The position numbers and the translations under genes were made by a program. 64,000 bases of DNA from an uncultured Pelagibacteraceae bacterium (GTDB lineage: Bacteria; Pseudomonadota; Alphaproteobacteria; Pelagibacterales; Pelagibacteraceae): contig CACGSX010000001.1 of the NCBI GenBank assembly GCA_902575835.1, positions 62,001 through 126,000 of the forward strand, written 5' to 3'. The notes under the pieces were generated by a model, which ran no database searches, had not been told where the DNA came from, and worked only from the letters and a program-made list of their open reading frames with translations. This document shows, piece by piece, positions 1-8,065 of this stretch. How positions within the stretch are numbered: the first letter of the stretch is position 1; each line of letters starts with the position of its first letter.

Positions 1-231
1 TTGTTTAAGTGCATCAATATTGGCTCTAAAATTTATTTTTGAAGGAGAAATGAAATGACCTTTTCCGTGTCTTGGAAGAAAATAAATTTCTTTATTATTA
101 TATATTGCCTTTAATATTAAATCTGAGGGTTTTCCCCATGGAGTGTTTAAATCTAAAGTTTCTCTATCTTTAAACTCTTCAACATCATATAGCCCACTTC
201 CACCAATAATTGCTAATTTATTATTTGCCAT
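1..231 (-). CDS. mtnP: S-methyl-5'-thioadenosine phosphorylase, N-terminal part (cut by window start)
   Basis: Only the first 77 codons are inside the window; the frame runs open off the left edge. It starts at ATG (229-231). Visible are the nucleoside-phosphorylase opening GGSGLY (residues 10-15) and the phosphate-binding PRHGKGH (residues 53-59), both typical of MTAP in the PNP/MTAP family. The enzyme cleaves methylthioadenosine to adenine and methylthioribose-1-phosphate. It is divergent from apt with 28 bp between starts, and apt would reuse the adenine it releases. A purine nucleoside phosphorylase of the same family is possible, but the partner gene favours MTAP. Confidence 0.82.
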   Translation of the reverse strand, partial: MANNKLAIIGGSGLYDVEEFKDRETLDLNTPWGKPSDLILKAIYNNKEIYFLPRHGKGHFISPSKINFRANIDALKQ

Positions 232-259
232 AATACAATTTAGATTATAATTAAGTTTT

Positions 260-787
260 ATGGATTTAAAAGAACATATTAGGTCAATTCAAGACTATCC
301 TAAAAAGGGAATTTTATTTAGAGACATCACAACACTTATTAAAAATGAAAAGGCATTCAAAGAATGTATTAACCAAATTGTTGAAAGATCAAAAAAATTC
401 CAGTTTGATAAAATTGCAGCTGTAGAATCTAGAGGCTTTGTTTTTGCATCAGCTATTTCTTATATACTTGATAAACCATTCATAATGTTGAGAAAGAAAA
501 ATAAACTACCTGCTGATGTTCATTCAGTAGACTTTGAGCTTGAGTATGGAACTGCCACAATAGAAGTTCATAAAGACTCATTCGATGAGGGTAACAAAGT
601 CTTAATAATAGACGATTTAATTGCTACTGGCGGCACTGCAGAAGCAGCTGCTAAATTAATAGAAATATCAAAAAGTAAAGTAGCTGGATTTATATTTGTA
701 ATAAATCTTTTTGATTTAGGTGGTACAGATAATCTAGTTAAAAAGGGATATTCTGTTGAAAATCTTTTAGATTTTCCAGGCCATTAA
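260..787 (+). CDS. apt: Adenine phosphoribosyltransferase
   Basis: A 175-aa protein of the usual APT length. It converts adenine plus PRPP to AMP. The PRPP-binding signature VLIIDDLIATGGTA lies at residues 114-127, and the APT N-terminal pattern DYPKKGILFRDIT at 12-24. The region around VESRGFVFASA (55-65) fits the adenine pocket of the family. Divergent from the mtnP fragment, so adenine made by MTAP and its recapture are encoded side by side. The 3' end overlaps the convergent secreted-protein gene by 4 bp, so no terminator fits between them. Confidence 0.95.
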   Translation: MDLKEHIRSIQDYPKKGILFRDITTLIKNEKAFKECINQIVERSKKFQFDKIAAVESRGFVFASAISYILDKPFIMLRKKNKLPADVHSVDFELEYGTATIEVHKDSFDEGNKVLIIDDLIATGGTAEAAAKLIEISKSKVAGFIFVINLFDLGGTDNLVKKGYSVENLLDFPGH

Positions 788-1650
788 TTTGCAGACATTA
801 TTGCTTGAAAAGGTCCACTACCAATAAATAATTTATTACTACCACCATTAACAAGGTGCATTCCCTCACCCACATTAAATGTCATACTTATAGAAGTAGT
901 ATCTGCTGTCACGACTACTGGATTTGCAAATGTTACTAAACCTTCTAGTTTATCAACTTCAGCCGCATTTGCTGCTCTATGTTCATTAGTGTCAACTAAA
1001 TATCCAGCAATATCCGCTGTAGTTCCATTAATATTTTCAGCTTCAGCTTTTGATAGAAAAGCGTCTCCTACTCCAGCAAAATGTTTTAAGGTTTCTACAA
1101 ATTTTCCTGGAGTGATAGTACTTGAGCCACAAACTGAACTATTAGTATGAGTGCTAGCTTGTGCATGTGTTCCTGAACCAGCTACAGTTCCACAAAAAAC
1201 TCCTGTGCCTCCTGTCATGCCAGTCATTGATGCACTGAGCTCACCTGCCCAAGTTATACCAAAAGTATTATCCATATAAGCGTATCCATGAGTATAAGTC
1301 CCTGCTGGAGGTCTTGTATAAGTTCCATCTAAAACTATTTCTGCTCCTTGAGTTACAGACGCAGTTGCTCCGCTTGAATTATTAAAAATTTGTGTGCATG
1401 GAGTTAAAACAACTGTAGATGACGTGGTAGCTTCTGTTGGAGCACTTGTACATAAATATATTTTATAAATTACTACTTCATAAAGAGTTGGAGCTTCATC
1501 GCATCCATCATCAATAAAATCAGCACCATCACCACTTGCCTTTGCCACAACTCCACTATTAACTGTGCATGCCTTTGCTTGGTTAGAATTTACTATCTCA
1601 AAAACAAAGAATAATGATAAAACTAAAAATAAATATTTAATATTTTTCAT
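784..1650 (-). CDS. Secreted Thr/Ser/Ala/Gly-rich protein of unknown function
   Basis: 288 aa with a clear signal peptide: a Lys-containing start, a hydrophobic core at about residues 6-20 and a probable AKA cleavage site before Cys28. The mature part is rich in Thr, Ser, Ala and Gly with few charges, contains several scattered cysteines that could form disulfides, and looks like a surface or adhesin-type beta protein. I recognise no named domain. Its ATG follows the stop codon of the upstream inverse-autotransporter-like barrel gene with zero spacing, so the two are almost certainly one transcript and may act together at the cell surface. Pairing with the barrel is inference; an independent signal peptide shows it is not simply a frameshifted passenger. 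Confidence 0.7.
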   Translation of the reverse strand: MKNIKYLFLVLSLFFVFEIVNSNQAKACTVNSGVVAKASGDGADFIDDGCDEAPTLYEVVIYKIYLCTSAPTEATTSSTVVLTPCTQIFNNSSGATASVTQGAEIVLDGTYTRPPAGTYTHGYAYMDNTFGITWAGELSASMTGMTGGTGVFCGTVAGSGTHAQASTHTNSSVCGSSTITPGKFVETLKHFAGVGDAFLSKAEAENINGTTADIAGYLVDTNEHRAANAAEVDKLEGLVTFANPVVVTADTTSISMTFNVGEGMHLVNGGSNKLFIGSGPFQAIMSAN

Positions 1651-2499
1651 TTAAAATCCTCCTGCTTTAACTGTAAAACCTGCTCCTTTTTTCTTTATGA
1701 TATTTTCTCTTCTAACCTTTTCGTAAATTCTATCTTTCATGGAAATTCTTTCAAAGGCCTCACTACTAAATAAAGATGTACCAGGATTTTTTATACTATT
1801 GCTATATCTAAGATTAATAAAACTTTGATCATTGTGATGATCGTAATCAGTGTGACCAATTTCAAATGATAATCCAGAATTCGGTACTTTAAATAGTGTG
1901 GAGAATTCTAAACCCTGAAAATCATTTCCACCAGGAACTTCAAAATCGAAAGCTTTCAAATAAGCTTTCATAGATGGTATGTATGGAAGATGTGCACCTA
2001 TCTCGACATCATATCCATCGATAGCCTCTTCGTCTTTACCATTTTTTCCTTTTTTACTAGAGCTTTCAGCAAAATACTGGTTGTAATTTAAATCTAAAAT
2101 AGAAGATTTAATTTCAGCACCTATACTAAATCTTTGGTGTTCATAATCAAATTCATAATCATAAAAAGCATTTAAACCAAATAATATACTTTCATCGTTA
2201 GATAAATATCTTTGTCCAAGTCCTATATTAAATGTTTCTCTGTCACTGTCGTGTAAAAAAAATGATCCCTGAAAAAAAGATAGATCTGAACTGTTTTCGT
2301 TAAATTTTTTAAATGTTTGAATTCCAACTTCTGGTTTTATGCCCTCAATTTTTTTAATTGAGAAATCTGTATTTCTAAAATTTTCCTCTAAAAAATTCTC
2401 AAGAGATGAATAAAATTTATCTAATACTCTATCAGCTTTAGCAAAAGAAGCAGATATGAATAGCAACTGAAATATTAGAATTTTTGCTACAAATTTCAT
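1651..2499 (-). CDS. Inverse-autotransporter-type outer-membrane beta-barrel protein (no fused passenger)
   Basis: 282 aa with a signal peptide (about 1-22). The middle reads like the beta-domain of intimin/invasin-type inverse autotransporters: GLGQRYL (93-99), NAFYDYEF (110-117), HQRFSIGAEI (121-130), DGYDVEIGAHLPYIP (161-175), a VPG at about 188-190, then RIYEKVRRENII near the C-terminus, which resembles the linker that leaves the barrel in that family. Normally a long Ig-like passenger follows; here the protein stops about 14 residues later. The next gene, abutting directly, encodes a separate secreted protein. Family assignment rests on motif recall, not a profile search. It could also be a plain outer-membrane barrel. 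Confidence 0.68.
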   Translation of the reverse strand: MKFVAKILIFQLLFISASFAKADRVLDKFYSSLENFLEENFRNTDFSIKKIEGIKPEVGIQTFKKFNENSSDLSFFQGSFFLHDSDRETFNIGLGQRYLSNDESILFGLNAFYDYEFDYEHQRFSIGAEIKSSILDLNYNQYFAESSSKKGKNGKDEEAIDGYDVEIGAHLPYIPSMKAYLKAFDFEVPGGNDFQGLEFSTLFKVPNSGLSFEIGHTDYDHHNDQSFINLRYSNSIKNPGTSLFSSEAFERISMKDRIYEKVRRENIIKKKGAGFTVKAGGF

Positions 2500-2543
2500 A
2501 TATTATTTATAGTGATATATATATTAATTAAAAGATCTAAAAA

Positions 2544-2620
2544 TGGTAGCGGGAAGTGGGATCGAACCACTGACCTCGGGCTTATGAGTCCCGCGCTCTA
2601 ACCAACTGAGCTACCCCGCC
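2544..2620 (-). tRNA. tRNA-Met (anticodon CAT)
   Basis: 77 nt on the minus strand with encoded CCA end. Acceptor GGCGGGG pairs with TCCCGCT (G-U at both ends), D-arm GCTC..GAGC with loop AGTTGGTTA, anticodon stem CGGGA/GCCCG (last pair A-G), loop CTCATAA with the anticodon at 2584-2586, variable loop AGGTC, T-arm GTGGG/TTCGATC type. The D-loop is like bacterial elongator tRNA-Met. The initiator hallmark, a C1-A72 mismatch, is absent, so elongator is favoured. A CAT anticodon modified to read isoleucine cannot be fully excluded from sequence alone. Confidence 0.93.
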
Positions 2621-2670
2621 GTAAGTAATTGTTGGTTTATACTACTTTTATTTTTTGATGCAAACAAGTT

Positions 2671-2784
2671 TCACTTGCTCTTTTTCTTATCTTTTTTAAT
2701 TTTTCTTTTTTCCTTCAGAGAAAGTTTGGCTTTTTTCATAACACTAGAGTCTTTAAATGATTTTCCACTATATCTTTTTGACAT
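2671..2784 (-). CDS. Small lysine-rich protein, 37 aa
   Basis: A short frame starting MSKRYSGKSFKDSSVMKKAK and ending in a Lys/Arg run, very basic overall. Its ATG (2782-2784) directly follows the TAA stop of the upstream secreted-protein gene, the same tight junction used by other operon genes in this window. No hydrophobic segment and no cysteines, so a soluble nucleic-acid-binding or ribosome-associated role is conceivable, but no family is recognised. The alternative is a chance Lys-rich frame in AT-rich DNA; the exact stop/start junction argues against that. Confidence 0.55.
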   Translation of the reverse strand: MSKRYSGKSFKDSSVMKKAKLSLKEKRKIKKDKKKSK

Positions 2785-3234
2785 TTAATTTACTTTTTCA
2801 AAGAACTTATCTTTTGTTTGGTAGGTAAAAGGATATTCTTTTCCAAGTGGTTGGAATTTAGTCTTAATTACTATTACGTTTTGCTTATCTAGTTTAAATT
2901 TCCATGTTAATTTAATATCACCCGAAAATACTCTTAACTTACCTAAATTTGTAAATCTCCATCCATCTTCTGAAATAACTTTTCCATTTTGATATCTTTT
3001 GTAATTCTTTTCATCAAAGATATAGGTAACAACACCTTGATTTCTCTCATCTTCCAATGTTATTGCATAATTATTTAAAAATTCTGCTGTTTGAGATTTA
3101 TTTAAACTTTTCTTAGCTATAGATTTCAAAAAGTCAGTAGTTTTATCAATGGTTTCATCTATTTTATCTTTAGCTATCGAGACTGATGATAAAAAAAGAA
3201 AAATAAAAAAAATACTAAATATTTTTTTAAACAT
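2785..3234 (-). CDS. Secreted/periplasmic protein of unknown function
   Basis: 149 aa. Signal peptide with hydrophobic core at about 5-20 and likely cleavage after SIA-K. The mature part starts with a Lys-rich amphipathic helix (about 23-45) followed by a beta-type domain with alternating charged and aromatic residues (YIFDEKNYKRYQNGK, WRFTNLGKLRVFSG). No catalytic motif or named domain recognised. It precedes a 37-aa basic ORF with no spacing and follows the AEC permease gene with a 5-bp gap, so it may be the distal part of the dehalogenase/TauD/AEC transcript. Confidence 0.62.
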   Translation of the reverse strand: MFKKIFSIFFIFLFLSSVSIAKDKIDETIDKTTDFLKSIAKKSLNKSQTAEFLNNYAITLEDERNQGVVTYIFDEKNYKRYQNGKVISEDGWRFTNLGKLRVFSGDIKLTWKFKLDKQNVIVIKTKFQPLGKEYPFTYQTKDKFFEKVN

Positions 3235-3239
3235 AATTT

Positions 3240-4163
3240 CTAATTTAATAAATTTATAGTAAATAAAAAGGTAAATATTGAAGCAAATGTTGATATAAAT
3301 ATTGCCTTAATAATATTTTCTGGACTTACATTGTATGCAGAACACATAACAATTGAGGTGGCTCCACAAGGGCCAACACTAACCAACAAAGCTCCAGCAA
3401 AATTGATTGGATTTGATAAACTAAAGAATGTGGATCCTAAAATTAGCAAAATTATTGGTGATATAATAAGTTTTAATATTGAAATGGTAATTGTTAATTT
3501 ATTGAATACTTTTTTTGAGTAAAAAGACAGAATAATACCAATTGCAAATAATCCAACTGGCATTACACATGCTGCAAGTCTTTGTAAAATATACTCAAAT
3601 GGAGTTTCGCTTATATTGATATTTGAAATTCTTAAAATCAATCCAATTAATATTGCTAATATCATGGGATTTAATATTAAATTTCTTAAAAACTGAAATA
3701 ATTTAATTCTTTTTTTTACAGTAAGTTCTAAAAAGAAACTAACAATAGATAATAAAACTACACTATCCATTAAAATAATACCTGATATTTGAGTTATCGT
3801 ACTTCCTGCAAAGAAAATTTCTGCAATAGGTAAAACTAATATTACATGATTGGATAAAGCAACTGTTAAGGCCCAAATAATAGACTCTTGTATTGATCTT
3901 TTAAAAGTATTTTTGGTTAATAAAAAAGCAAATATTCCACTTGTTAACTGCATTAAAAAATAAGATGAAATTTGAGATACATCTATTTCTCCAACATCAC
4001 TTTGTGCAACTAGTTTTATGATTAAAGCTGGTACCGCGATATAAAATGAAAATAAATTAAATATTCTAGCCTTTTGTAAATCGAATATTTTAATATATCC
4101 TAAAATATAACCAATAAGAGTAATACCTATAAATGGTGTTAAGCCTAAAAATACTTGAAACAT
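3240..4163 (-). CDS. AEC (auxin efflux carrier) family permease
   Basis: 307 aa, about ten hydrophobic segments in two halves separated by a charged loop near residues 150-160, the layout of AEC family transporters such as malonate or malate permeases. The first half starts with GLTPFIGITLIGYILGY and contains a PALI break; the second half has VGPCGATSIVMCSAY, a conserved polar segment in this family. Secondary transport of an organic anion is likely; direction and substrate cannot be read from sequence. It overlaps the upstream TauD-type dioxygenase gene by 1 bp (TAATG type), so it probably handles the substrate or product of that operon. Confidence 0.8.
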   Translation of the reverse strand: MFQVFLGLTPFIGITLIGYILGYIKIFDLQKARIFNLFSFYIAVPALIIKLVAQSDVGEIDVSQISSYFLMQLTSGIFAFLLTKNTFKRSIQESIIWALTVALSNHVILVLPIAEIFFAGSTITQISGIILMDSVVLLSIVSFFLELTVKKRIKLFQFLRNLILNPMILAILIGLILRISNINISETPFEYILQRLAACVMPVGLFAIGIILSFYSKKVFNKLTITISILKLIISPIILLILGSTFFSLSNPINFAGALLVSVGPCGATSIVMCSAYNVSPENIIKAIFISTFASIFTFLFTINLLN

Positions 4164-4951
4164 TACTGGACAGTAATTCTATGCATAATTCTATTACCTT
4201 TAAAAGCTGTTGCTTGATGAAGCATAGATCTATTATCCCAAATGGCTAGTTGGTTCTTTTCCCACTGTAAAGAATATTGAAAACTTTTTTTTAATTGGTG
4301 TTTGAATAAATAAGTTTTTAATTTTTTATCAATTTTACTATTATTAAAACGTATAAAGTGTCCTGGACTACAATATAAAGTATATTTACTATTTATTTTC
4401 CTTATTAATTTATGCTTTGAAGTAAGTTCTTTAGCTTTTTTTCCCTTTTCTTTCTCTCTTTCCAATCTAGTTACAGAAATAGGTCCTTCTGATGAAAATA
4501 TACATTTTTCGTTTTTAAACTTTCTTTTAAAGTTTTCTGGTAATTTCTCATAAGCTAAATATTGAGAACAAAAATCTGTGTTTGCCTGACCTTTTTTTGG
4601 AACTAATTTAGAAAGCAACATAGTAAATCTAGGTGGTTTTTTAGTATAAATTGAATCAGTATGAAATTGCTCACCAAAACTAGGGCCTTTATCAGTAGAT
4701 TTTCTTTGAACAACTGTTATTTGAGGATATTTTTTATTCAATCCTTTAAGTCTAGGATAGTTTGCTAGTTTTCCAAATTTTTTTGCAAATTTTACATAAT
4801 GATCGGAGCTTAATTTTTGGTTTCTAAAATAAATCATTCCATATTTCGATAAGGCAGATTTAATTTTTTTTAATGTAGAATTATTAATTTTATTTAAATC
4901 ACAGACTAATTCTGCACCTATATTTTTTTTATTAGGAATAATTTTAAGCAT
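4163..4951 (-). CDS. TauD/TfdA family Fe(II)/2-oxoglutarate dioxygenase
   Basis: 262 aa. Iron ligands fit H97 and D99 (in QFHTDSIY) and H245 (in SMLHQATAF); R258 (MHRITV) fits the 2-oxoglutarate carboxylate. This is the full facial triad plus arginine of the TauD/TfdA family, which hydroxylates taurine, carnitine precursors, aryloxyacetates and similar acids. The substrate is not evident. The gene overlaps the upstream haloacetate-dehalogenase-like gene by 8 bp and the downstream AEC permease gene by 1 bp, so the three are translationally coupled. The central region (about 150-215) is lysine-rich, as expected for this low-GC genome. Confidence 0.82.
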   Translation of the reverse strand: MLKIIPNKKNIGAELVCDLNKINNSTLKKIKSALSKYGMIYFRNQKLSSDHYVKFAKKFGKLANYPRLKGLNKKYPQITVVQRKSTDKGPSFGEQFHTDSIYTKKPPRFTMLLSKLVPKKGQANTDFCSQYLAYEKLPENFKRKFKNEKCIFSSEGPISVTRLEREKEKGKKAKELTSKHKLIRKINSKYTLYCSPGHFIRFNNSKIDKKLKTYLFKHQLKKSFQYSLQWEKNQLAIWDNRSMLHQATAFKGNRIMHRITVQ

Positions 4952-5819
4952 TTTTTAAAAAGAAACTTTTTAACTGTTTAATTGTTTCTTTGGGATTTTG
5001 CTCTGGTATAAAATGTCCAGATTTAACAGCAACTCCTAAGACTTTTTTATTTGAATATTTTTGCCAAATTTTAATTGGTTTAAATTGTTTACCTATAACA
5101 CCTTTTTTTCCCCATAGTACTTGAACAGGAATATTTAATTTTTTCTTTCGATCTTGTCTGTCATGATCGAGATCAATAGTAGCAGATGCTCTATAATCCT
5201 CGCATGATCCATGTATTTTCTTTGGTTGCTTAAAGCACTTTAGATAACCCTCTTCAACTTTTCCAAATTTATGATTCCCAGACCATTTATCTAAGCAATA
5301 CTTCATCCATTTTCTTGGGTCGCTCATTATCATTCTTTCAGGTAACCACTTTGGTTGAATTAAGAAAAACCAATGGAAGTATGCTTTTGCAAAATCTCTG
5401 GTTGTTAGTTCATACATATCTAATGTTGGACAAATATCTAAAACACTTAGAGCAAGCACATTTTTTCTATGATCTCTTGCCAATCTATGTGCAACTCTTC
5501 CCCCTCTATCATGGCCTGCAACAAAAAATTTAGGATATCCTAATTTTACCATCATTTGTTTCATGTCACTCGCCATTTCTCTTTTAGAATAATTAAAATG
5601 TTTACTATCAGATGGTGGAGTTAAACTGTCTCCATAACCTCTTAAGTCTGCTACAACTACTGTAAAATTTTTTGATAACTCAGGAGCTGTTTTGTGCCAC
5701 ATCAAATGCGTTTGGGGGTAGCCATGAAGTAATAATAAAGGTGGTCCGTCTCCTTTAACTTTACAAAAAACTTTTCCCTTTTTAACTTTGACGTATTTAC
5801 TTTTAAAACCTTGGAACAT
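4944..5819 (-). CDS. Alpha/beta hydrolase, haloacetate (fluoroacetate) dehalogenase type
   Basis: 291 aa. Layout matches fluoroacetate dehalogenase: oxyanion HGYPQ (32-36), ADLRGYGDS (57-65), nucleophile D104 in GHDRGGR (102-108) with R105 and R108 placed like the carboxylate-binding arginines, acid D128 in LDICPT, halide-pocket pair H149-W150, Y209 in CEDYRA, and catalytic H269 in SGHFIPE. In this family D replaces the Ser nucleophile of esterases and displaces halide from 2-haloacids. I see all required residues, so C-halogen cleavage is a real prediction; an epoxide-hydrolase-like activity would need different tyrosines. First gene of a three-gene coupled operon with a TauD dioxygenase and an AEC permease. 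Confidence 0.8.
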   Translation of the reverse strand: MFQGFKSKYVKVKKGKVFCKVKGDGPPLLLLHGYPQTHLMWHKTAPELSKNFTVVVADLRGYGDSLTPPSDSKHFNYSKREMASDMKQMMVKLGYPKFFVAGHDRGGRVAHRLARDHRKNVLALSVLDICPTLDMYELTTRDFAKAYFHWFFLIQPKWLPERMIMSDPRKWMKYCLDKWSGNHKFGKVEEGYLKCFKQPKKIHGSCEDYRASATIDLDHDRQDRKKKLNIPVQVLWGKKGVIGKQFKPIKIWQKYSNKKVLGVAVKSGHFIPEQNPKETIKQLKSFFLKNA

Positions 5820-5941
5820 TTATTTATTTTAATTTATATATTAATAATTCAATCAGTAATTTTAAAATTGTTCAAATATAACGTTAATAAGGTCAATTAT
5901 TAAATTGAATTATTATCCATTGAATGTATACCTTCATTTTT

Positions 5942-6976
5942 GTGAGAATTGAAGAAGAGCTAAAACTAGATTATTCCGACGTACTTTTTAGACCTAAAAG
6001 AAGCACTCTTAAAAGTAGAAAAGATGTTAATTTAAAGAGAACTTATCGTTTTAAATATAGTAAAAACGAATGGTCTGGAATTCCAATAATGGCAGCTAAT
6101 ATGGACGGAGTAGGTGTACTAGGTGTTGCCGAAAAATTGTCAGAATATGGAATGATTACATGTTTAACAAAACAACATGATGTAAAAAAAATTAAACACT
6201 TTAAGAAAATTAAATCAATTTATCCAAACGTAGCTTTAAGTATTGGAACTAAAAAGGAGGATTTTCAAAATTTAGATAAAGTTTTAAAAGAATTTAGTTT
6301 CATTAAATTTATTTGTATTGATGTAGCAAATGGTTACTCAGAACATTTTAGTAAATTTTTAAAATCTGTAAGAGATAAATATCCAACAAAAACAATAATT
6401 GCGGGAAACGTTGTTACTGCTGATATGACTCAAGAATTAATTTTATCAGGTGCTGATATTGTCAAAGTTGGAATTGGACCAGGTAGTGTTTGTACGACTC
6501 GTATACAAACTGGAGTTGGCTATCCTCAGTTAAGTGCAGTAATTGAATGTGCTGATGCAGCTCATGGATTAGGTGCACATATAATTGCTGATGGCGGATG
6601 TACATGTCCAGGCGATGTTGCTAAAGCATTTGGTGGAGGAGCTGATTTTGTTATGCTTGGAGGAATGTTTGCAGGTCATGATGAAGGTAAAGGAAAATTG
6701 GTAAAATCTAATGGCTCAAAGTATGTTGAATTTTACGGATCAAGTTCTGAAACTGCAAATAACAAACATTATGGTGGACTATCAGACTACAGAAGTAGCG
6801 AAGGCAGAACAGTAAGAGTTAAGTACCGTGGTAAAATTAATGATACCATTTTAAATATTTTAGGTGGTGTGAGAAGCAGTTGTACATATGTTGGAGCACC
6901 TTCTTTAAAACAATTAAGTAAGTGCACAACTTTTGTCAGAGTTACTAAGCAATTTAACGATACATTCACTAAATAA
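5942..6976 (+). CDS. guaC: GMP reductase
   Basis: About 344 aa from a GTG start at 5942, which gives the usual GMP reductase opening (V/M)[14 protein letters not shown]; an ATG at 5924 in frame would add six residues (MYTFIF) not expected in the family. Neither start has a clear Shine-Dalgarno. Catalytic cysteine lies in GPGSVCTTR, with downstream [26 protein letters not shown] phosphate-binding region and a C-terminal SSCTYVGA element typical of GuaC rather than IMP dehydrogenase; no CBS domains. It reduces GMP to IMP with NADPH, moving guanine nucleotides back to the purine pool. The next gene starts right after its stop. Confidence 0.92.
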   Translation: MRIEEELKLDYSDVLFRPKRSTLKSRKDVNLKRTYRFKYSKNEWSGIPIMAANMDGVGVLGVAEKLSEYGMITCLTKQHDVKKIKHFKKIKSIYPNVALSIGTKKEDFQNLDKVLKEFSFIKFICIDVANGYSEHFSKFLKSVRDKYPTKTIIAGNVVTADMTQELILSGADIVKVGIGPGSVCTTRIQTGVGYPQLSAVIECADAAHGLGAHIIADGGCTCPGDVAKAFGGGADFVMLGGMFAGHDEGKGKLVKSNGSKYVEFYGSSSETANNKHYGGLSDYRSSEGRTVRVKYRGKINDTILNILGGVRSSCTYVGAPSLKQLSKCTTFVRVTKQFNDTFTK

Positions 6977-8050
6977 ATGAAAGAGTATTCTATAGCGTCA
7001 ATTGCTGGTGACGGCATTGGAAAAGAAGTTGTGCCTGAAGCGCAAAAAATATTAAAAGAAATTTCTCAACAACATCAATTCAAATTAAATATAGAAGATT
7101 ATGATTTTGCATCATGTGATTATTACGAAAAGCATGGAAAAATGATGCCTAATGAATGGAAAGATAAATTAATTAAACACGATGCAATTTTCTTTGGTGC
7201 GGTTGGTATGCCAGATAAATATCCTGACCACATAACACTTTGGGGTTCATTATTAAAATTTAGAAGAGAGTTTGATCAGTTTATTAATTTAAGACCTGTA
7301 AAACTTTTTGAAGGTGTAAATGCACCATTAGCTAATAAAAAGCCAGGCGATATTGACATGATAATTGTTAGAGAAAATACTGAAGGAGAATATTCATCAG
7401 TTGGTGGAAGAATGTATCAGGGAACTGATAGAGAAGTGGTTATTCAAGAAACAGTAATGTCAAAATATGGAATTGATAGAGTTCAACAATTTGCATTTGA
7501 ATTAGCTAAAAAAAGAAAAAGAAAAAAATTAACGAGTGCAACTAAATCAAATGGAATATCAATTACAATGCCTTATTGGGACGAAAGATTTAATGAGAAT
7601 AAAAAGAATTATTCTGATGTGGAAACTGATCAGTACCATATTGATATATTGGCAGCTAGATTTGTTTTAAGTCCTGAACGCTTTGATGTGATTGTCGCCT
7701 CAAACCTTTTTGGGGATATTCTATCTGATCTAGGGCCAGCTTGTACTGGGACTATTGGAATTGCACCGTCTGGAAATATAAATCCAACAAATAAATACCC
7801 ATCATTATTTGAACCCGTTCATGGGTCAGCACCAGATATTGCGGGACAAGGAATAGCTAATCCAGTAGGACAAATTTGGTCAGCTGCAATGATGTTAGAT
7901 TATCTAGGCGAAAAAGAAGCTTCTGATAGAATAGTAAAATCAATTGAATTAACTCTTAAAGATAAAGACAGTCGAACAAAGGATCTTCAAGGCTCTAGTA
8001 ATACTGAACAGTGCTCAAAAAAAATTTTAGATAATCTTAATTCAGTCTAA
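6977..8050 (+). CDS. Tartrate/D-malate dehydrogenase family (beta-decarboxylating) enzyme
   Basis: 357 aa of the isocitrate/isopropylmalate dehydrogenase superfamily. Seen are IAGDGIGKEV (9-18), FFGAVGMPD, a substrate loop LRREFDQFINLRPVKL, RENTEGEYSSVGGR, the Mg-binding SNLFGDILSDLG, and EPVHGSAPDIAGQGIANP. The MPDKYPDHITLWGSLLKFRR stretch is characteristic of TtuC/DmlA enzymes (tartrate dehydrogenase/decarboxylase, D-malate dehydrogenase) rather than LeuB. It oxidises a 2-hydroxy acid with decarboxylation using NAD. ATG follows the guaC stop with no spacer. Exact substrate is uncertain. Confidence 0.82.
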   Translation: MKEYSIASIAGDGIGKEVVPEAQKILKEISQQHQFKLNIEDYDFASCDYYEKHGKMMPNEWKDKLIKHDAIFFGAVGMPDKYPDHITLWGSLLKFRREFDQFINLRPVKLFEGVNAPLANKKPGDIDMIIVRENTEGEYSSVGGRMYQGTDREVVIQETVMSKYGIDRVQQFAFELAKKRKRKKLTSATKSNGISITMPYWDERFNENKKNYSDVETDQYHIDILAARFVLSPERFDVIVASNLFGDILSDLGPACTGTIGIAPSGNINPTNKYPSLFEPVHGSAPDIAGQGIANPVGQIWSAAMMLDYLGEKEASDRIVKSIELTLKDKDSRTKDLQGSSNTEQCSKKILDNLNSV

Positions 8051-8065
8051 AATTTAATCAAAATT

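Noticed and set aside
2544..2620. Calling the tRNA an initiator fMet
   Set aside because: No C1-A72 mismatch; D-loop and anticodon stem resemble elongator tRNA-Met.
3331..3522. Plus-strand frame of 63 codons within the AEC permease gene
   Set aside because: Shadow of the membrane protein; no independent support.
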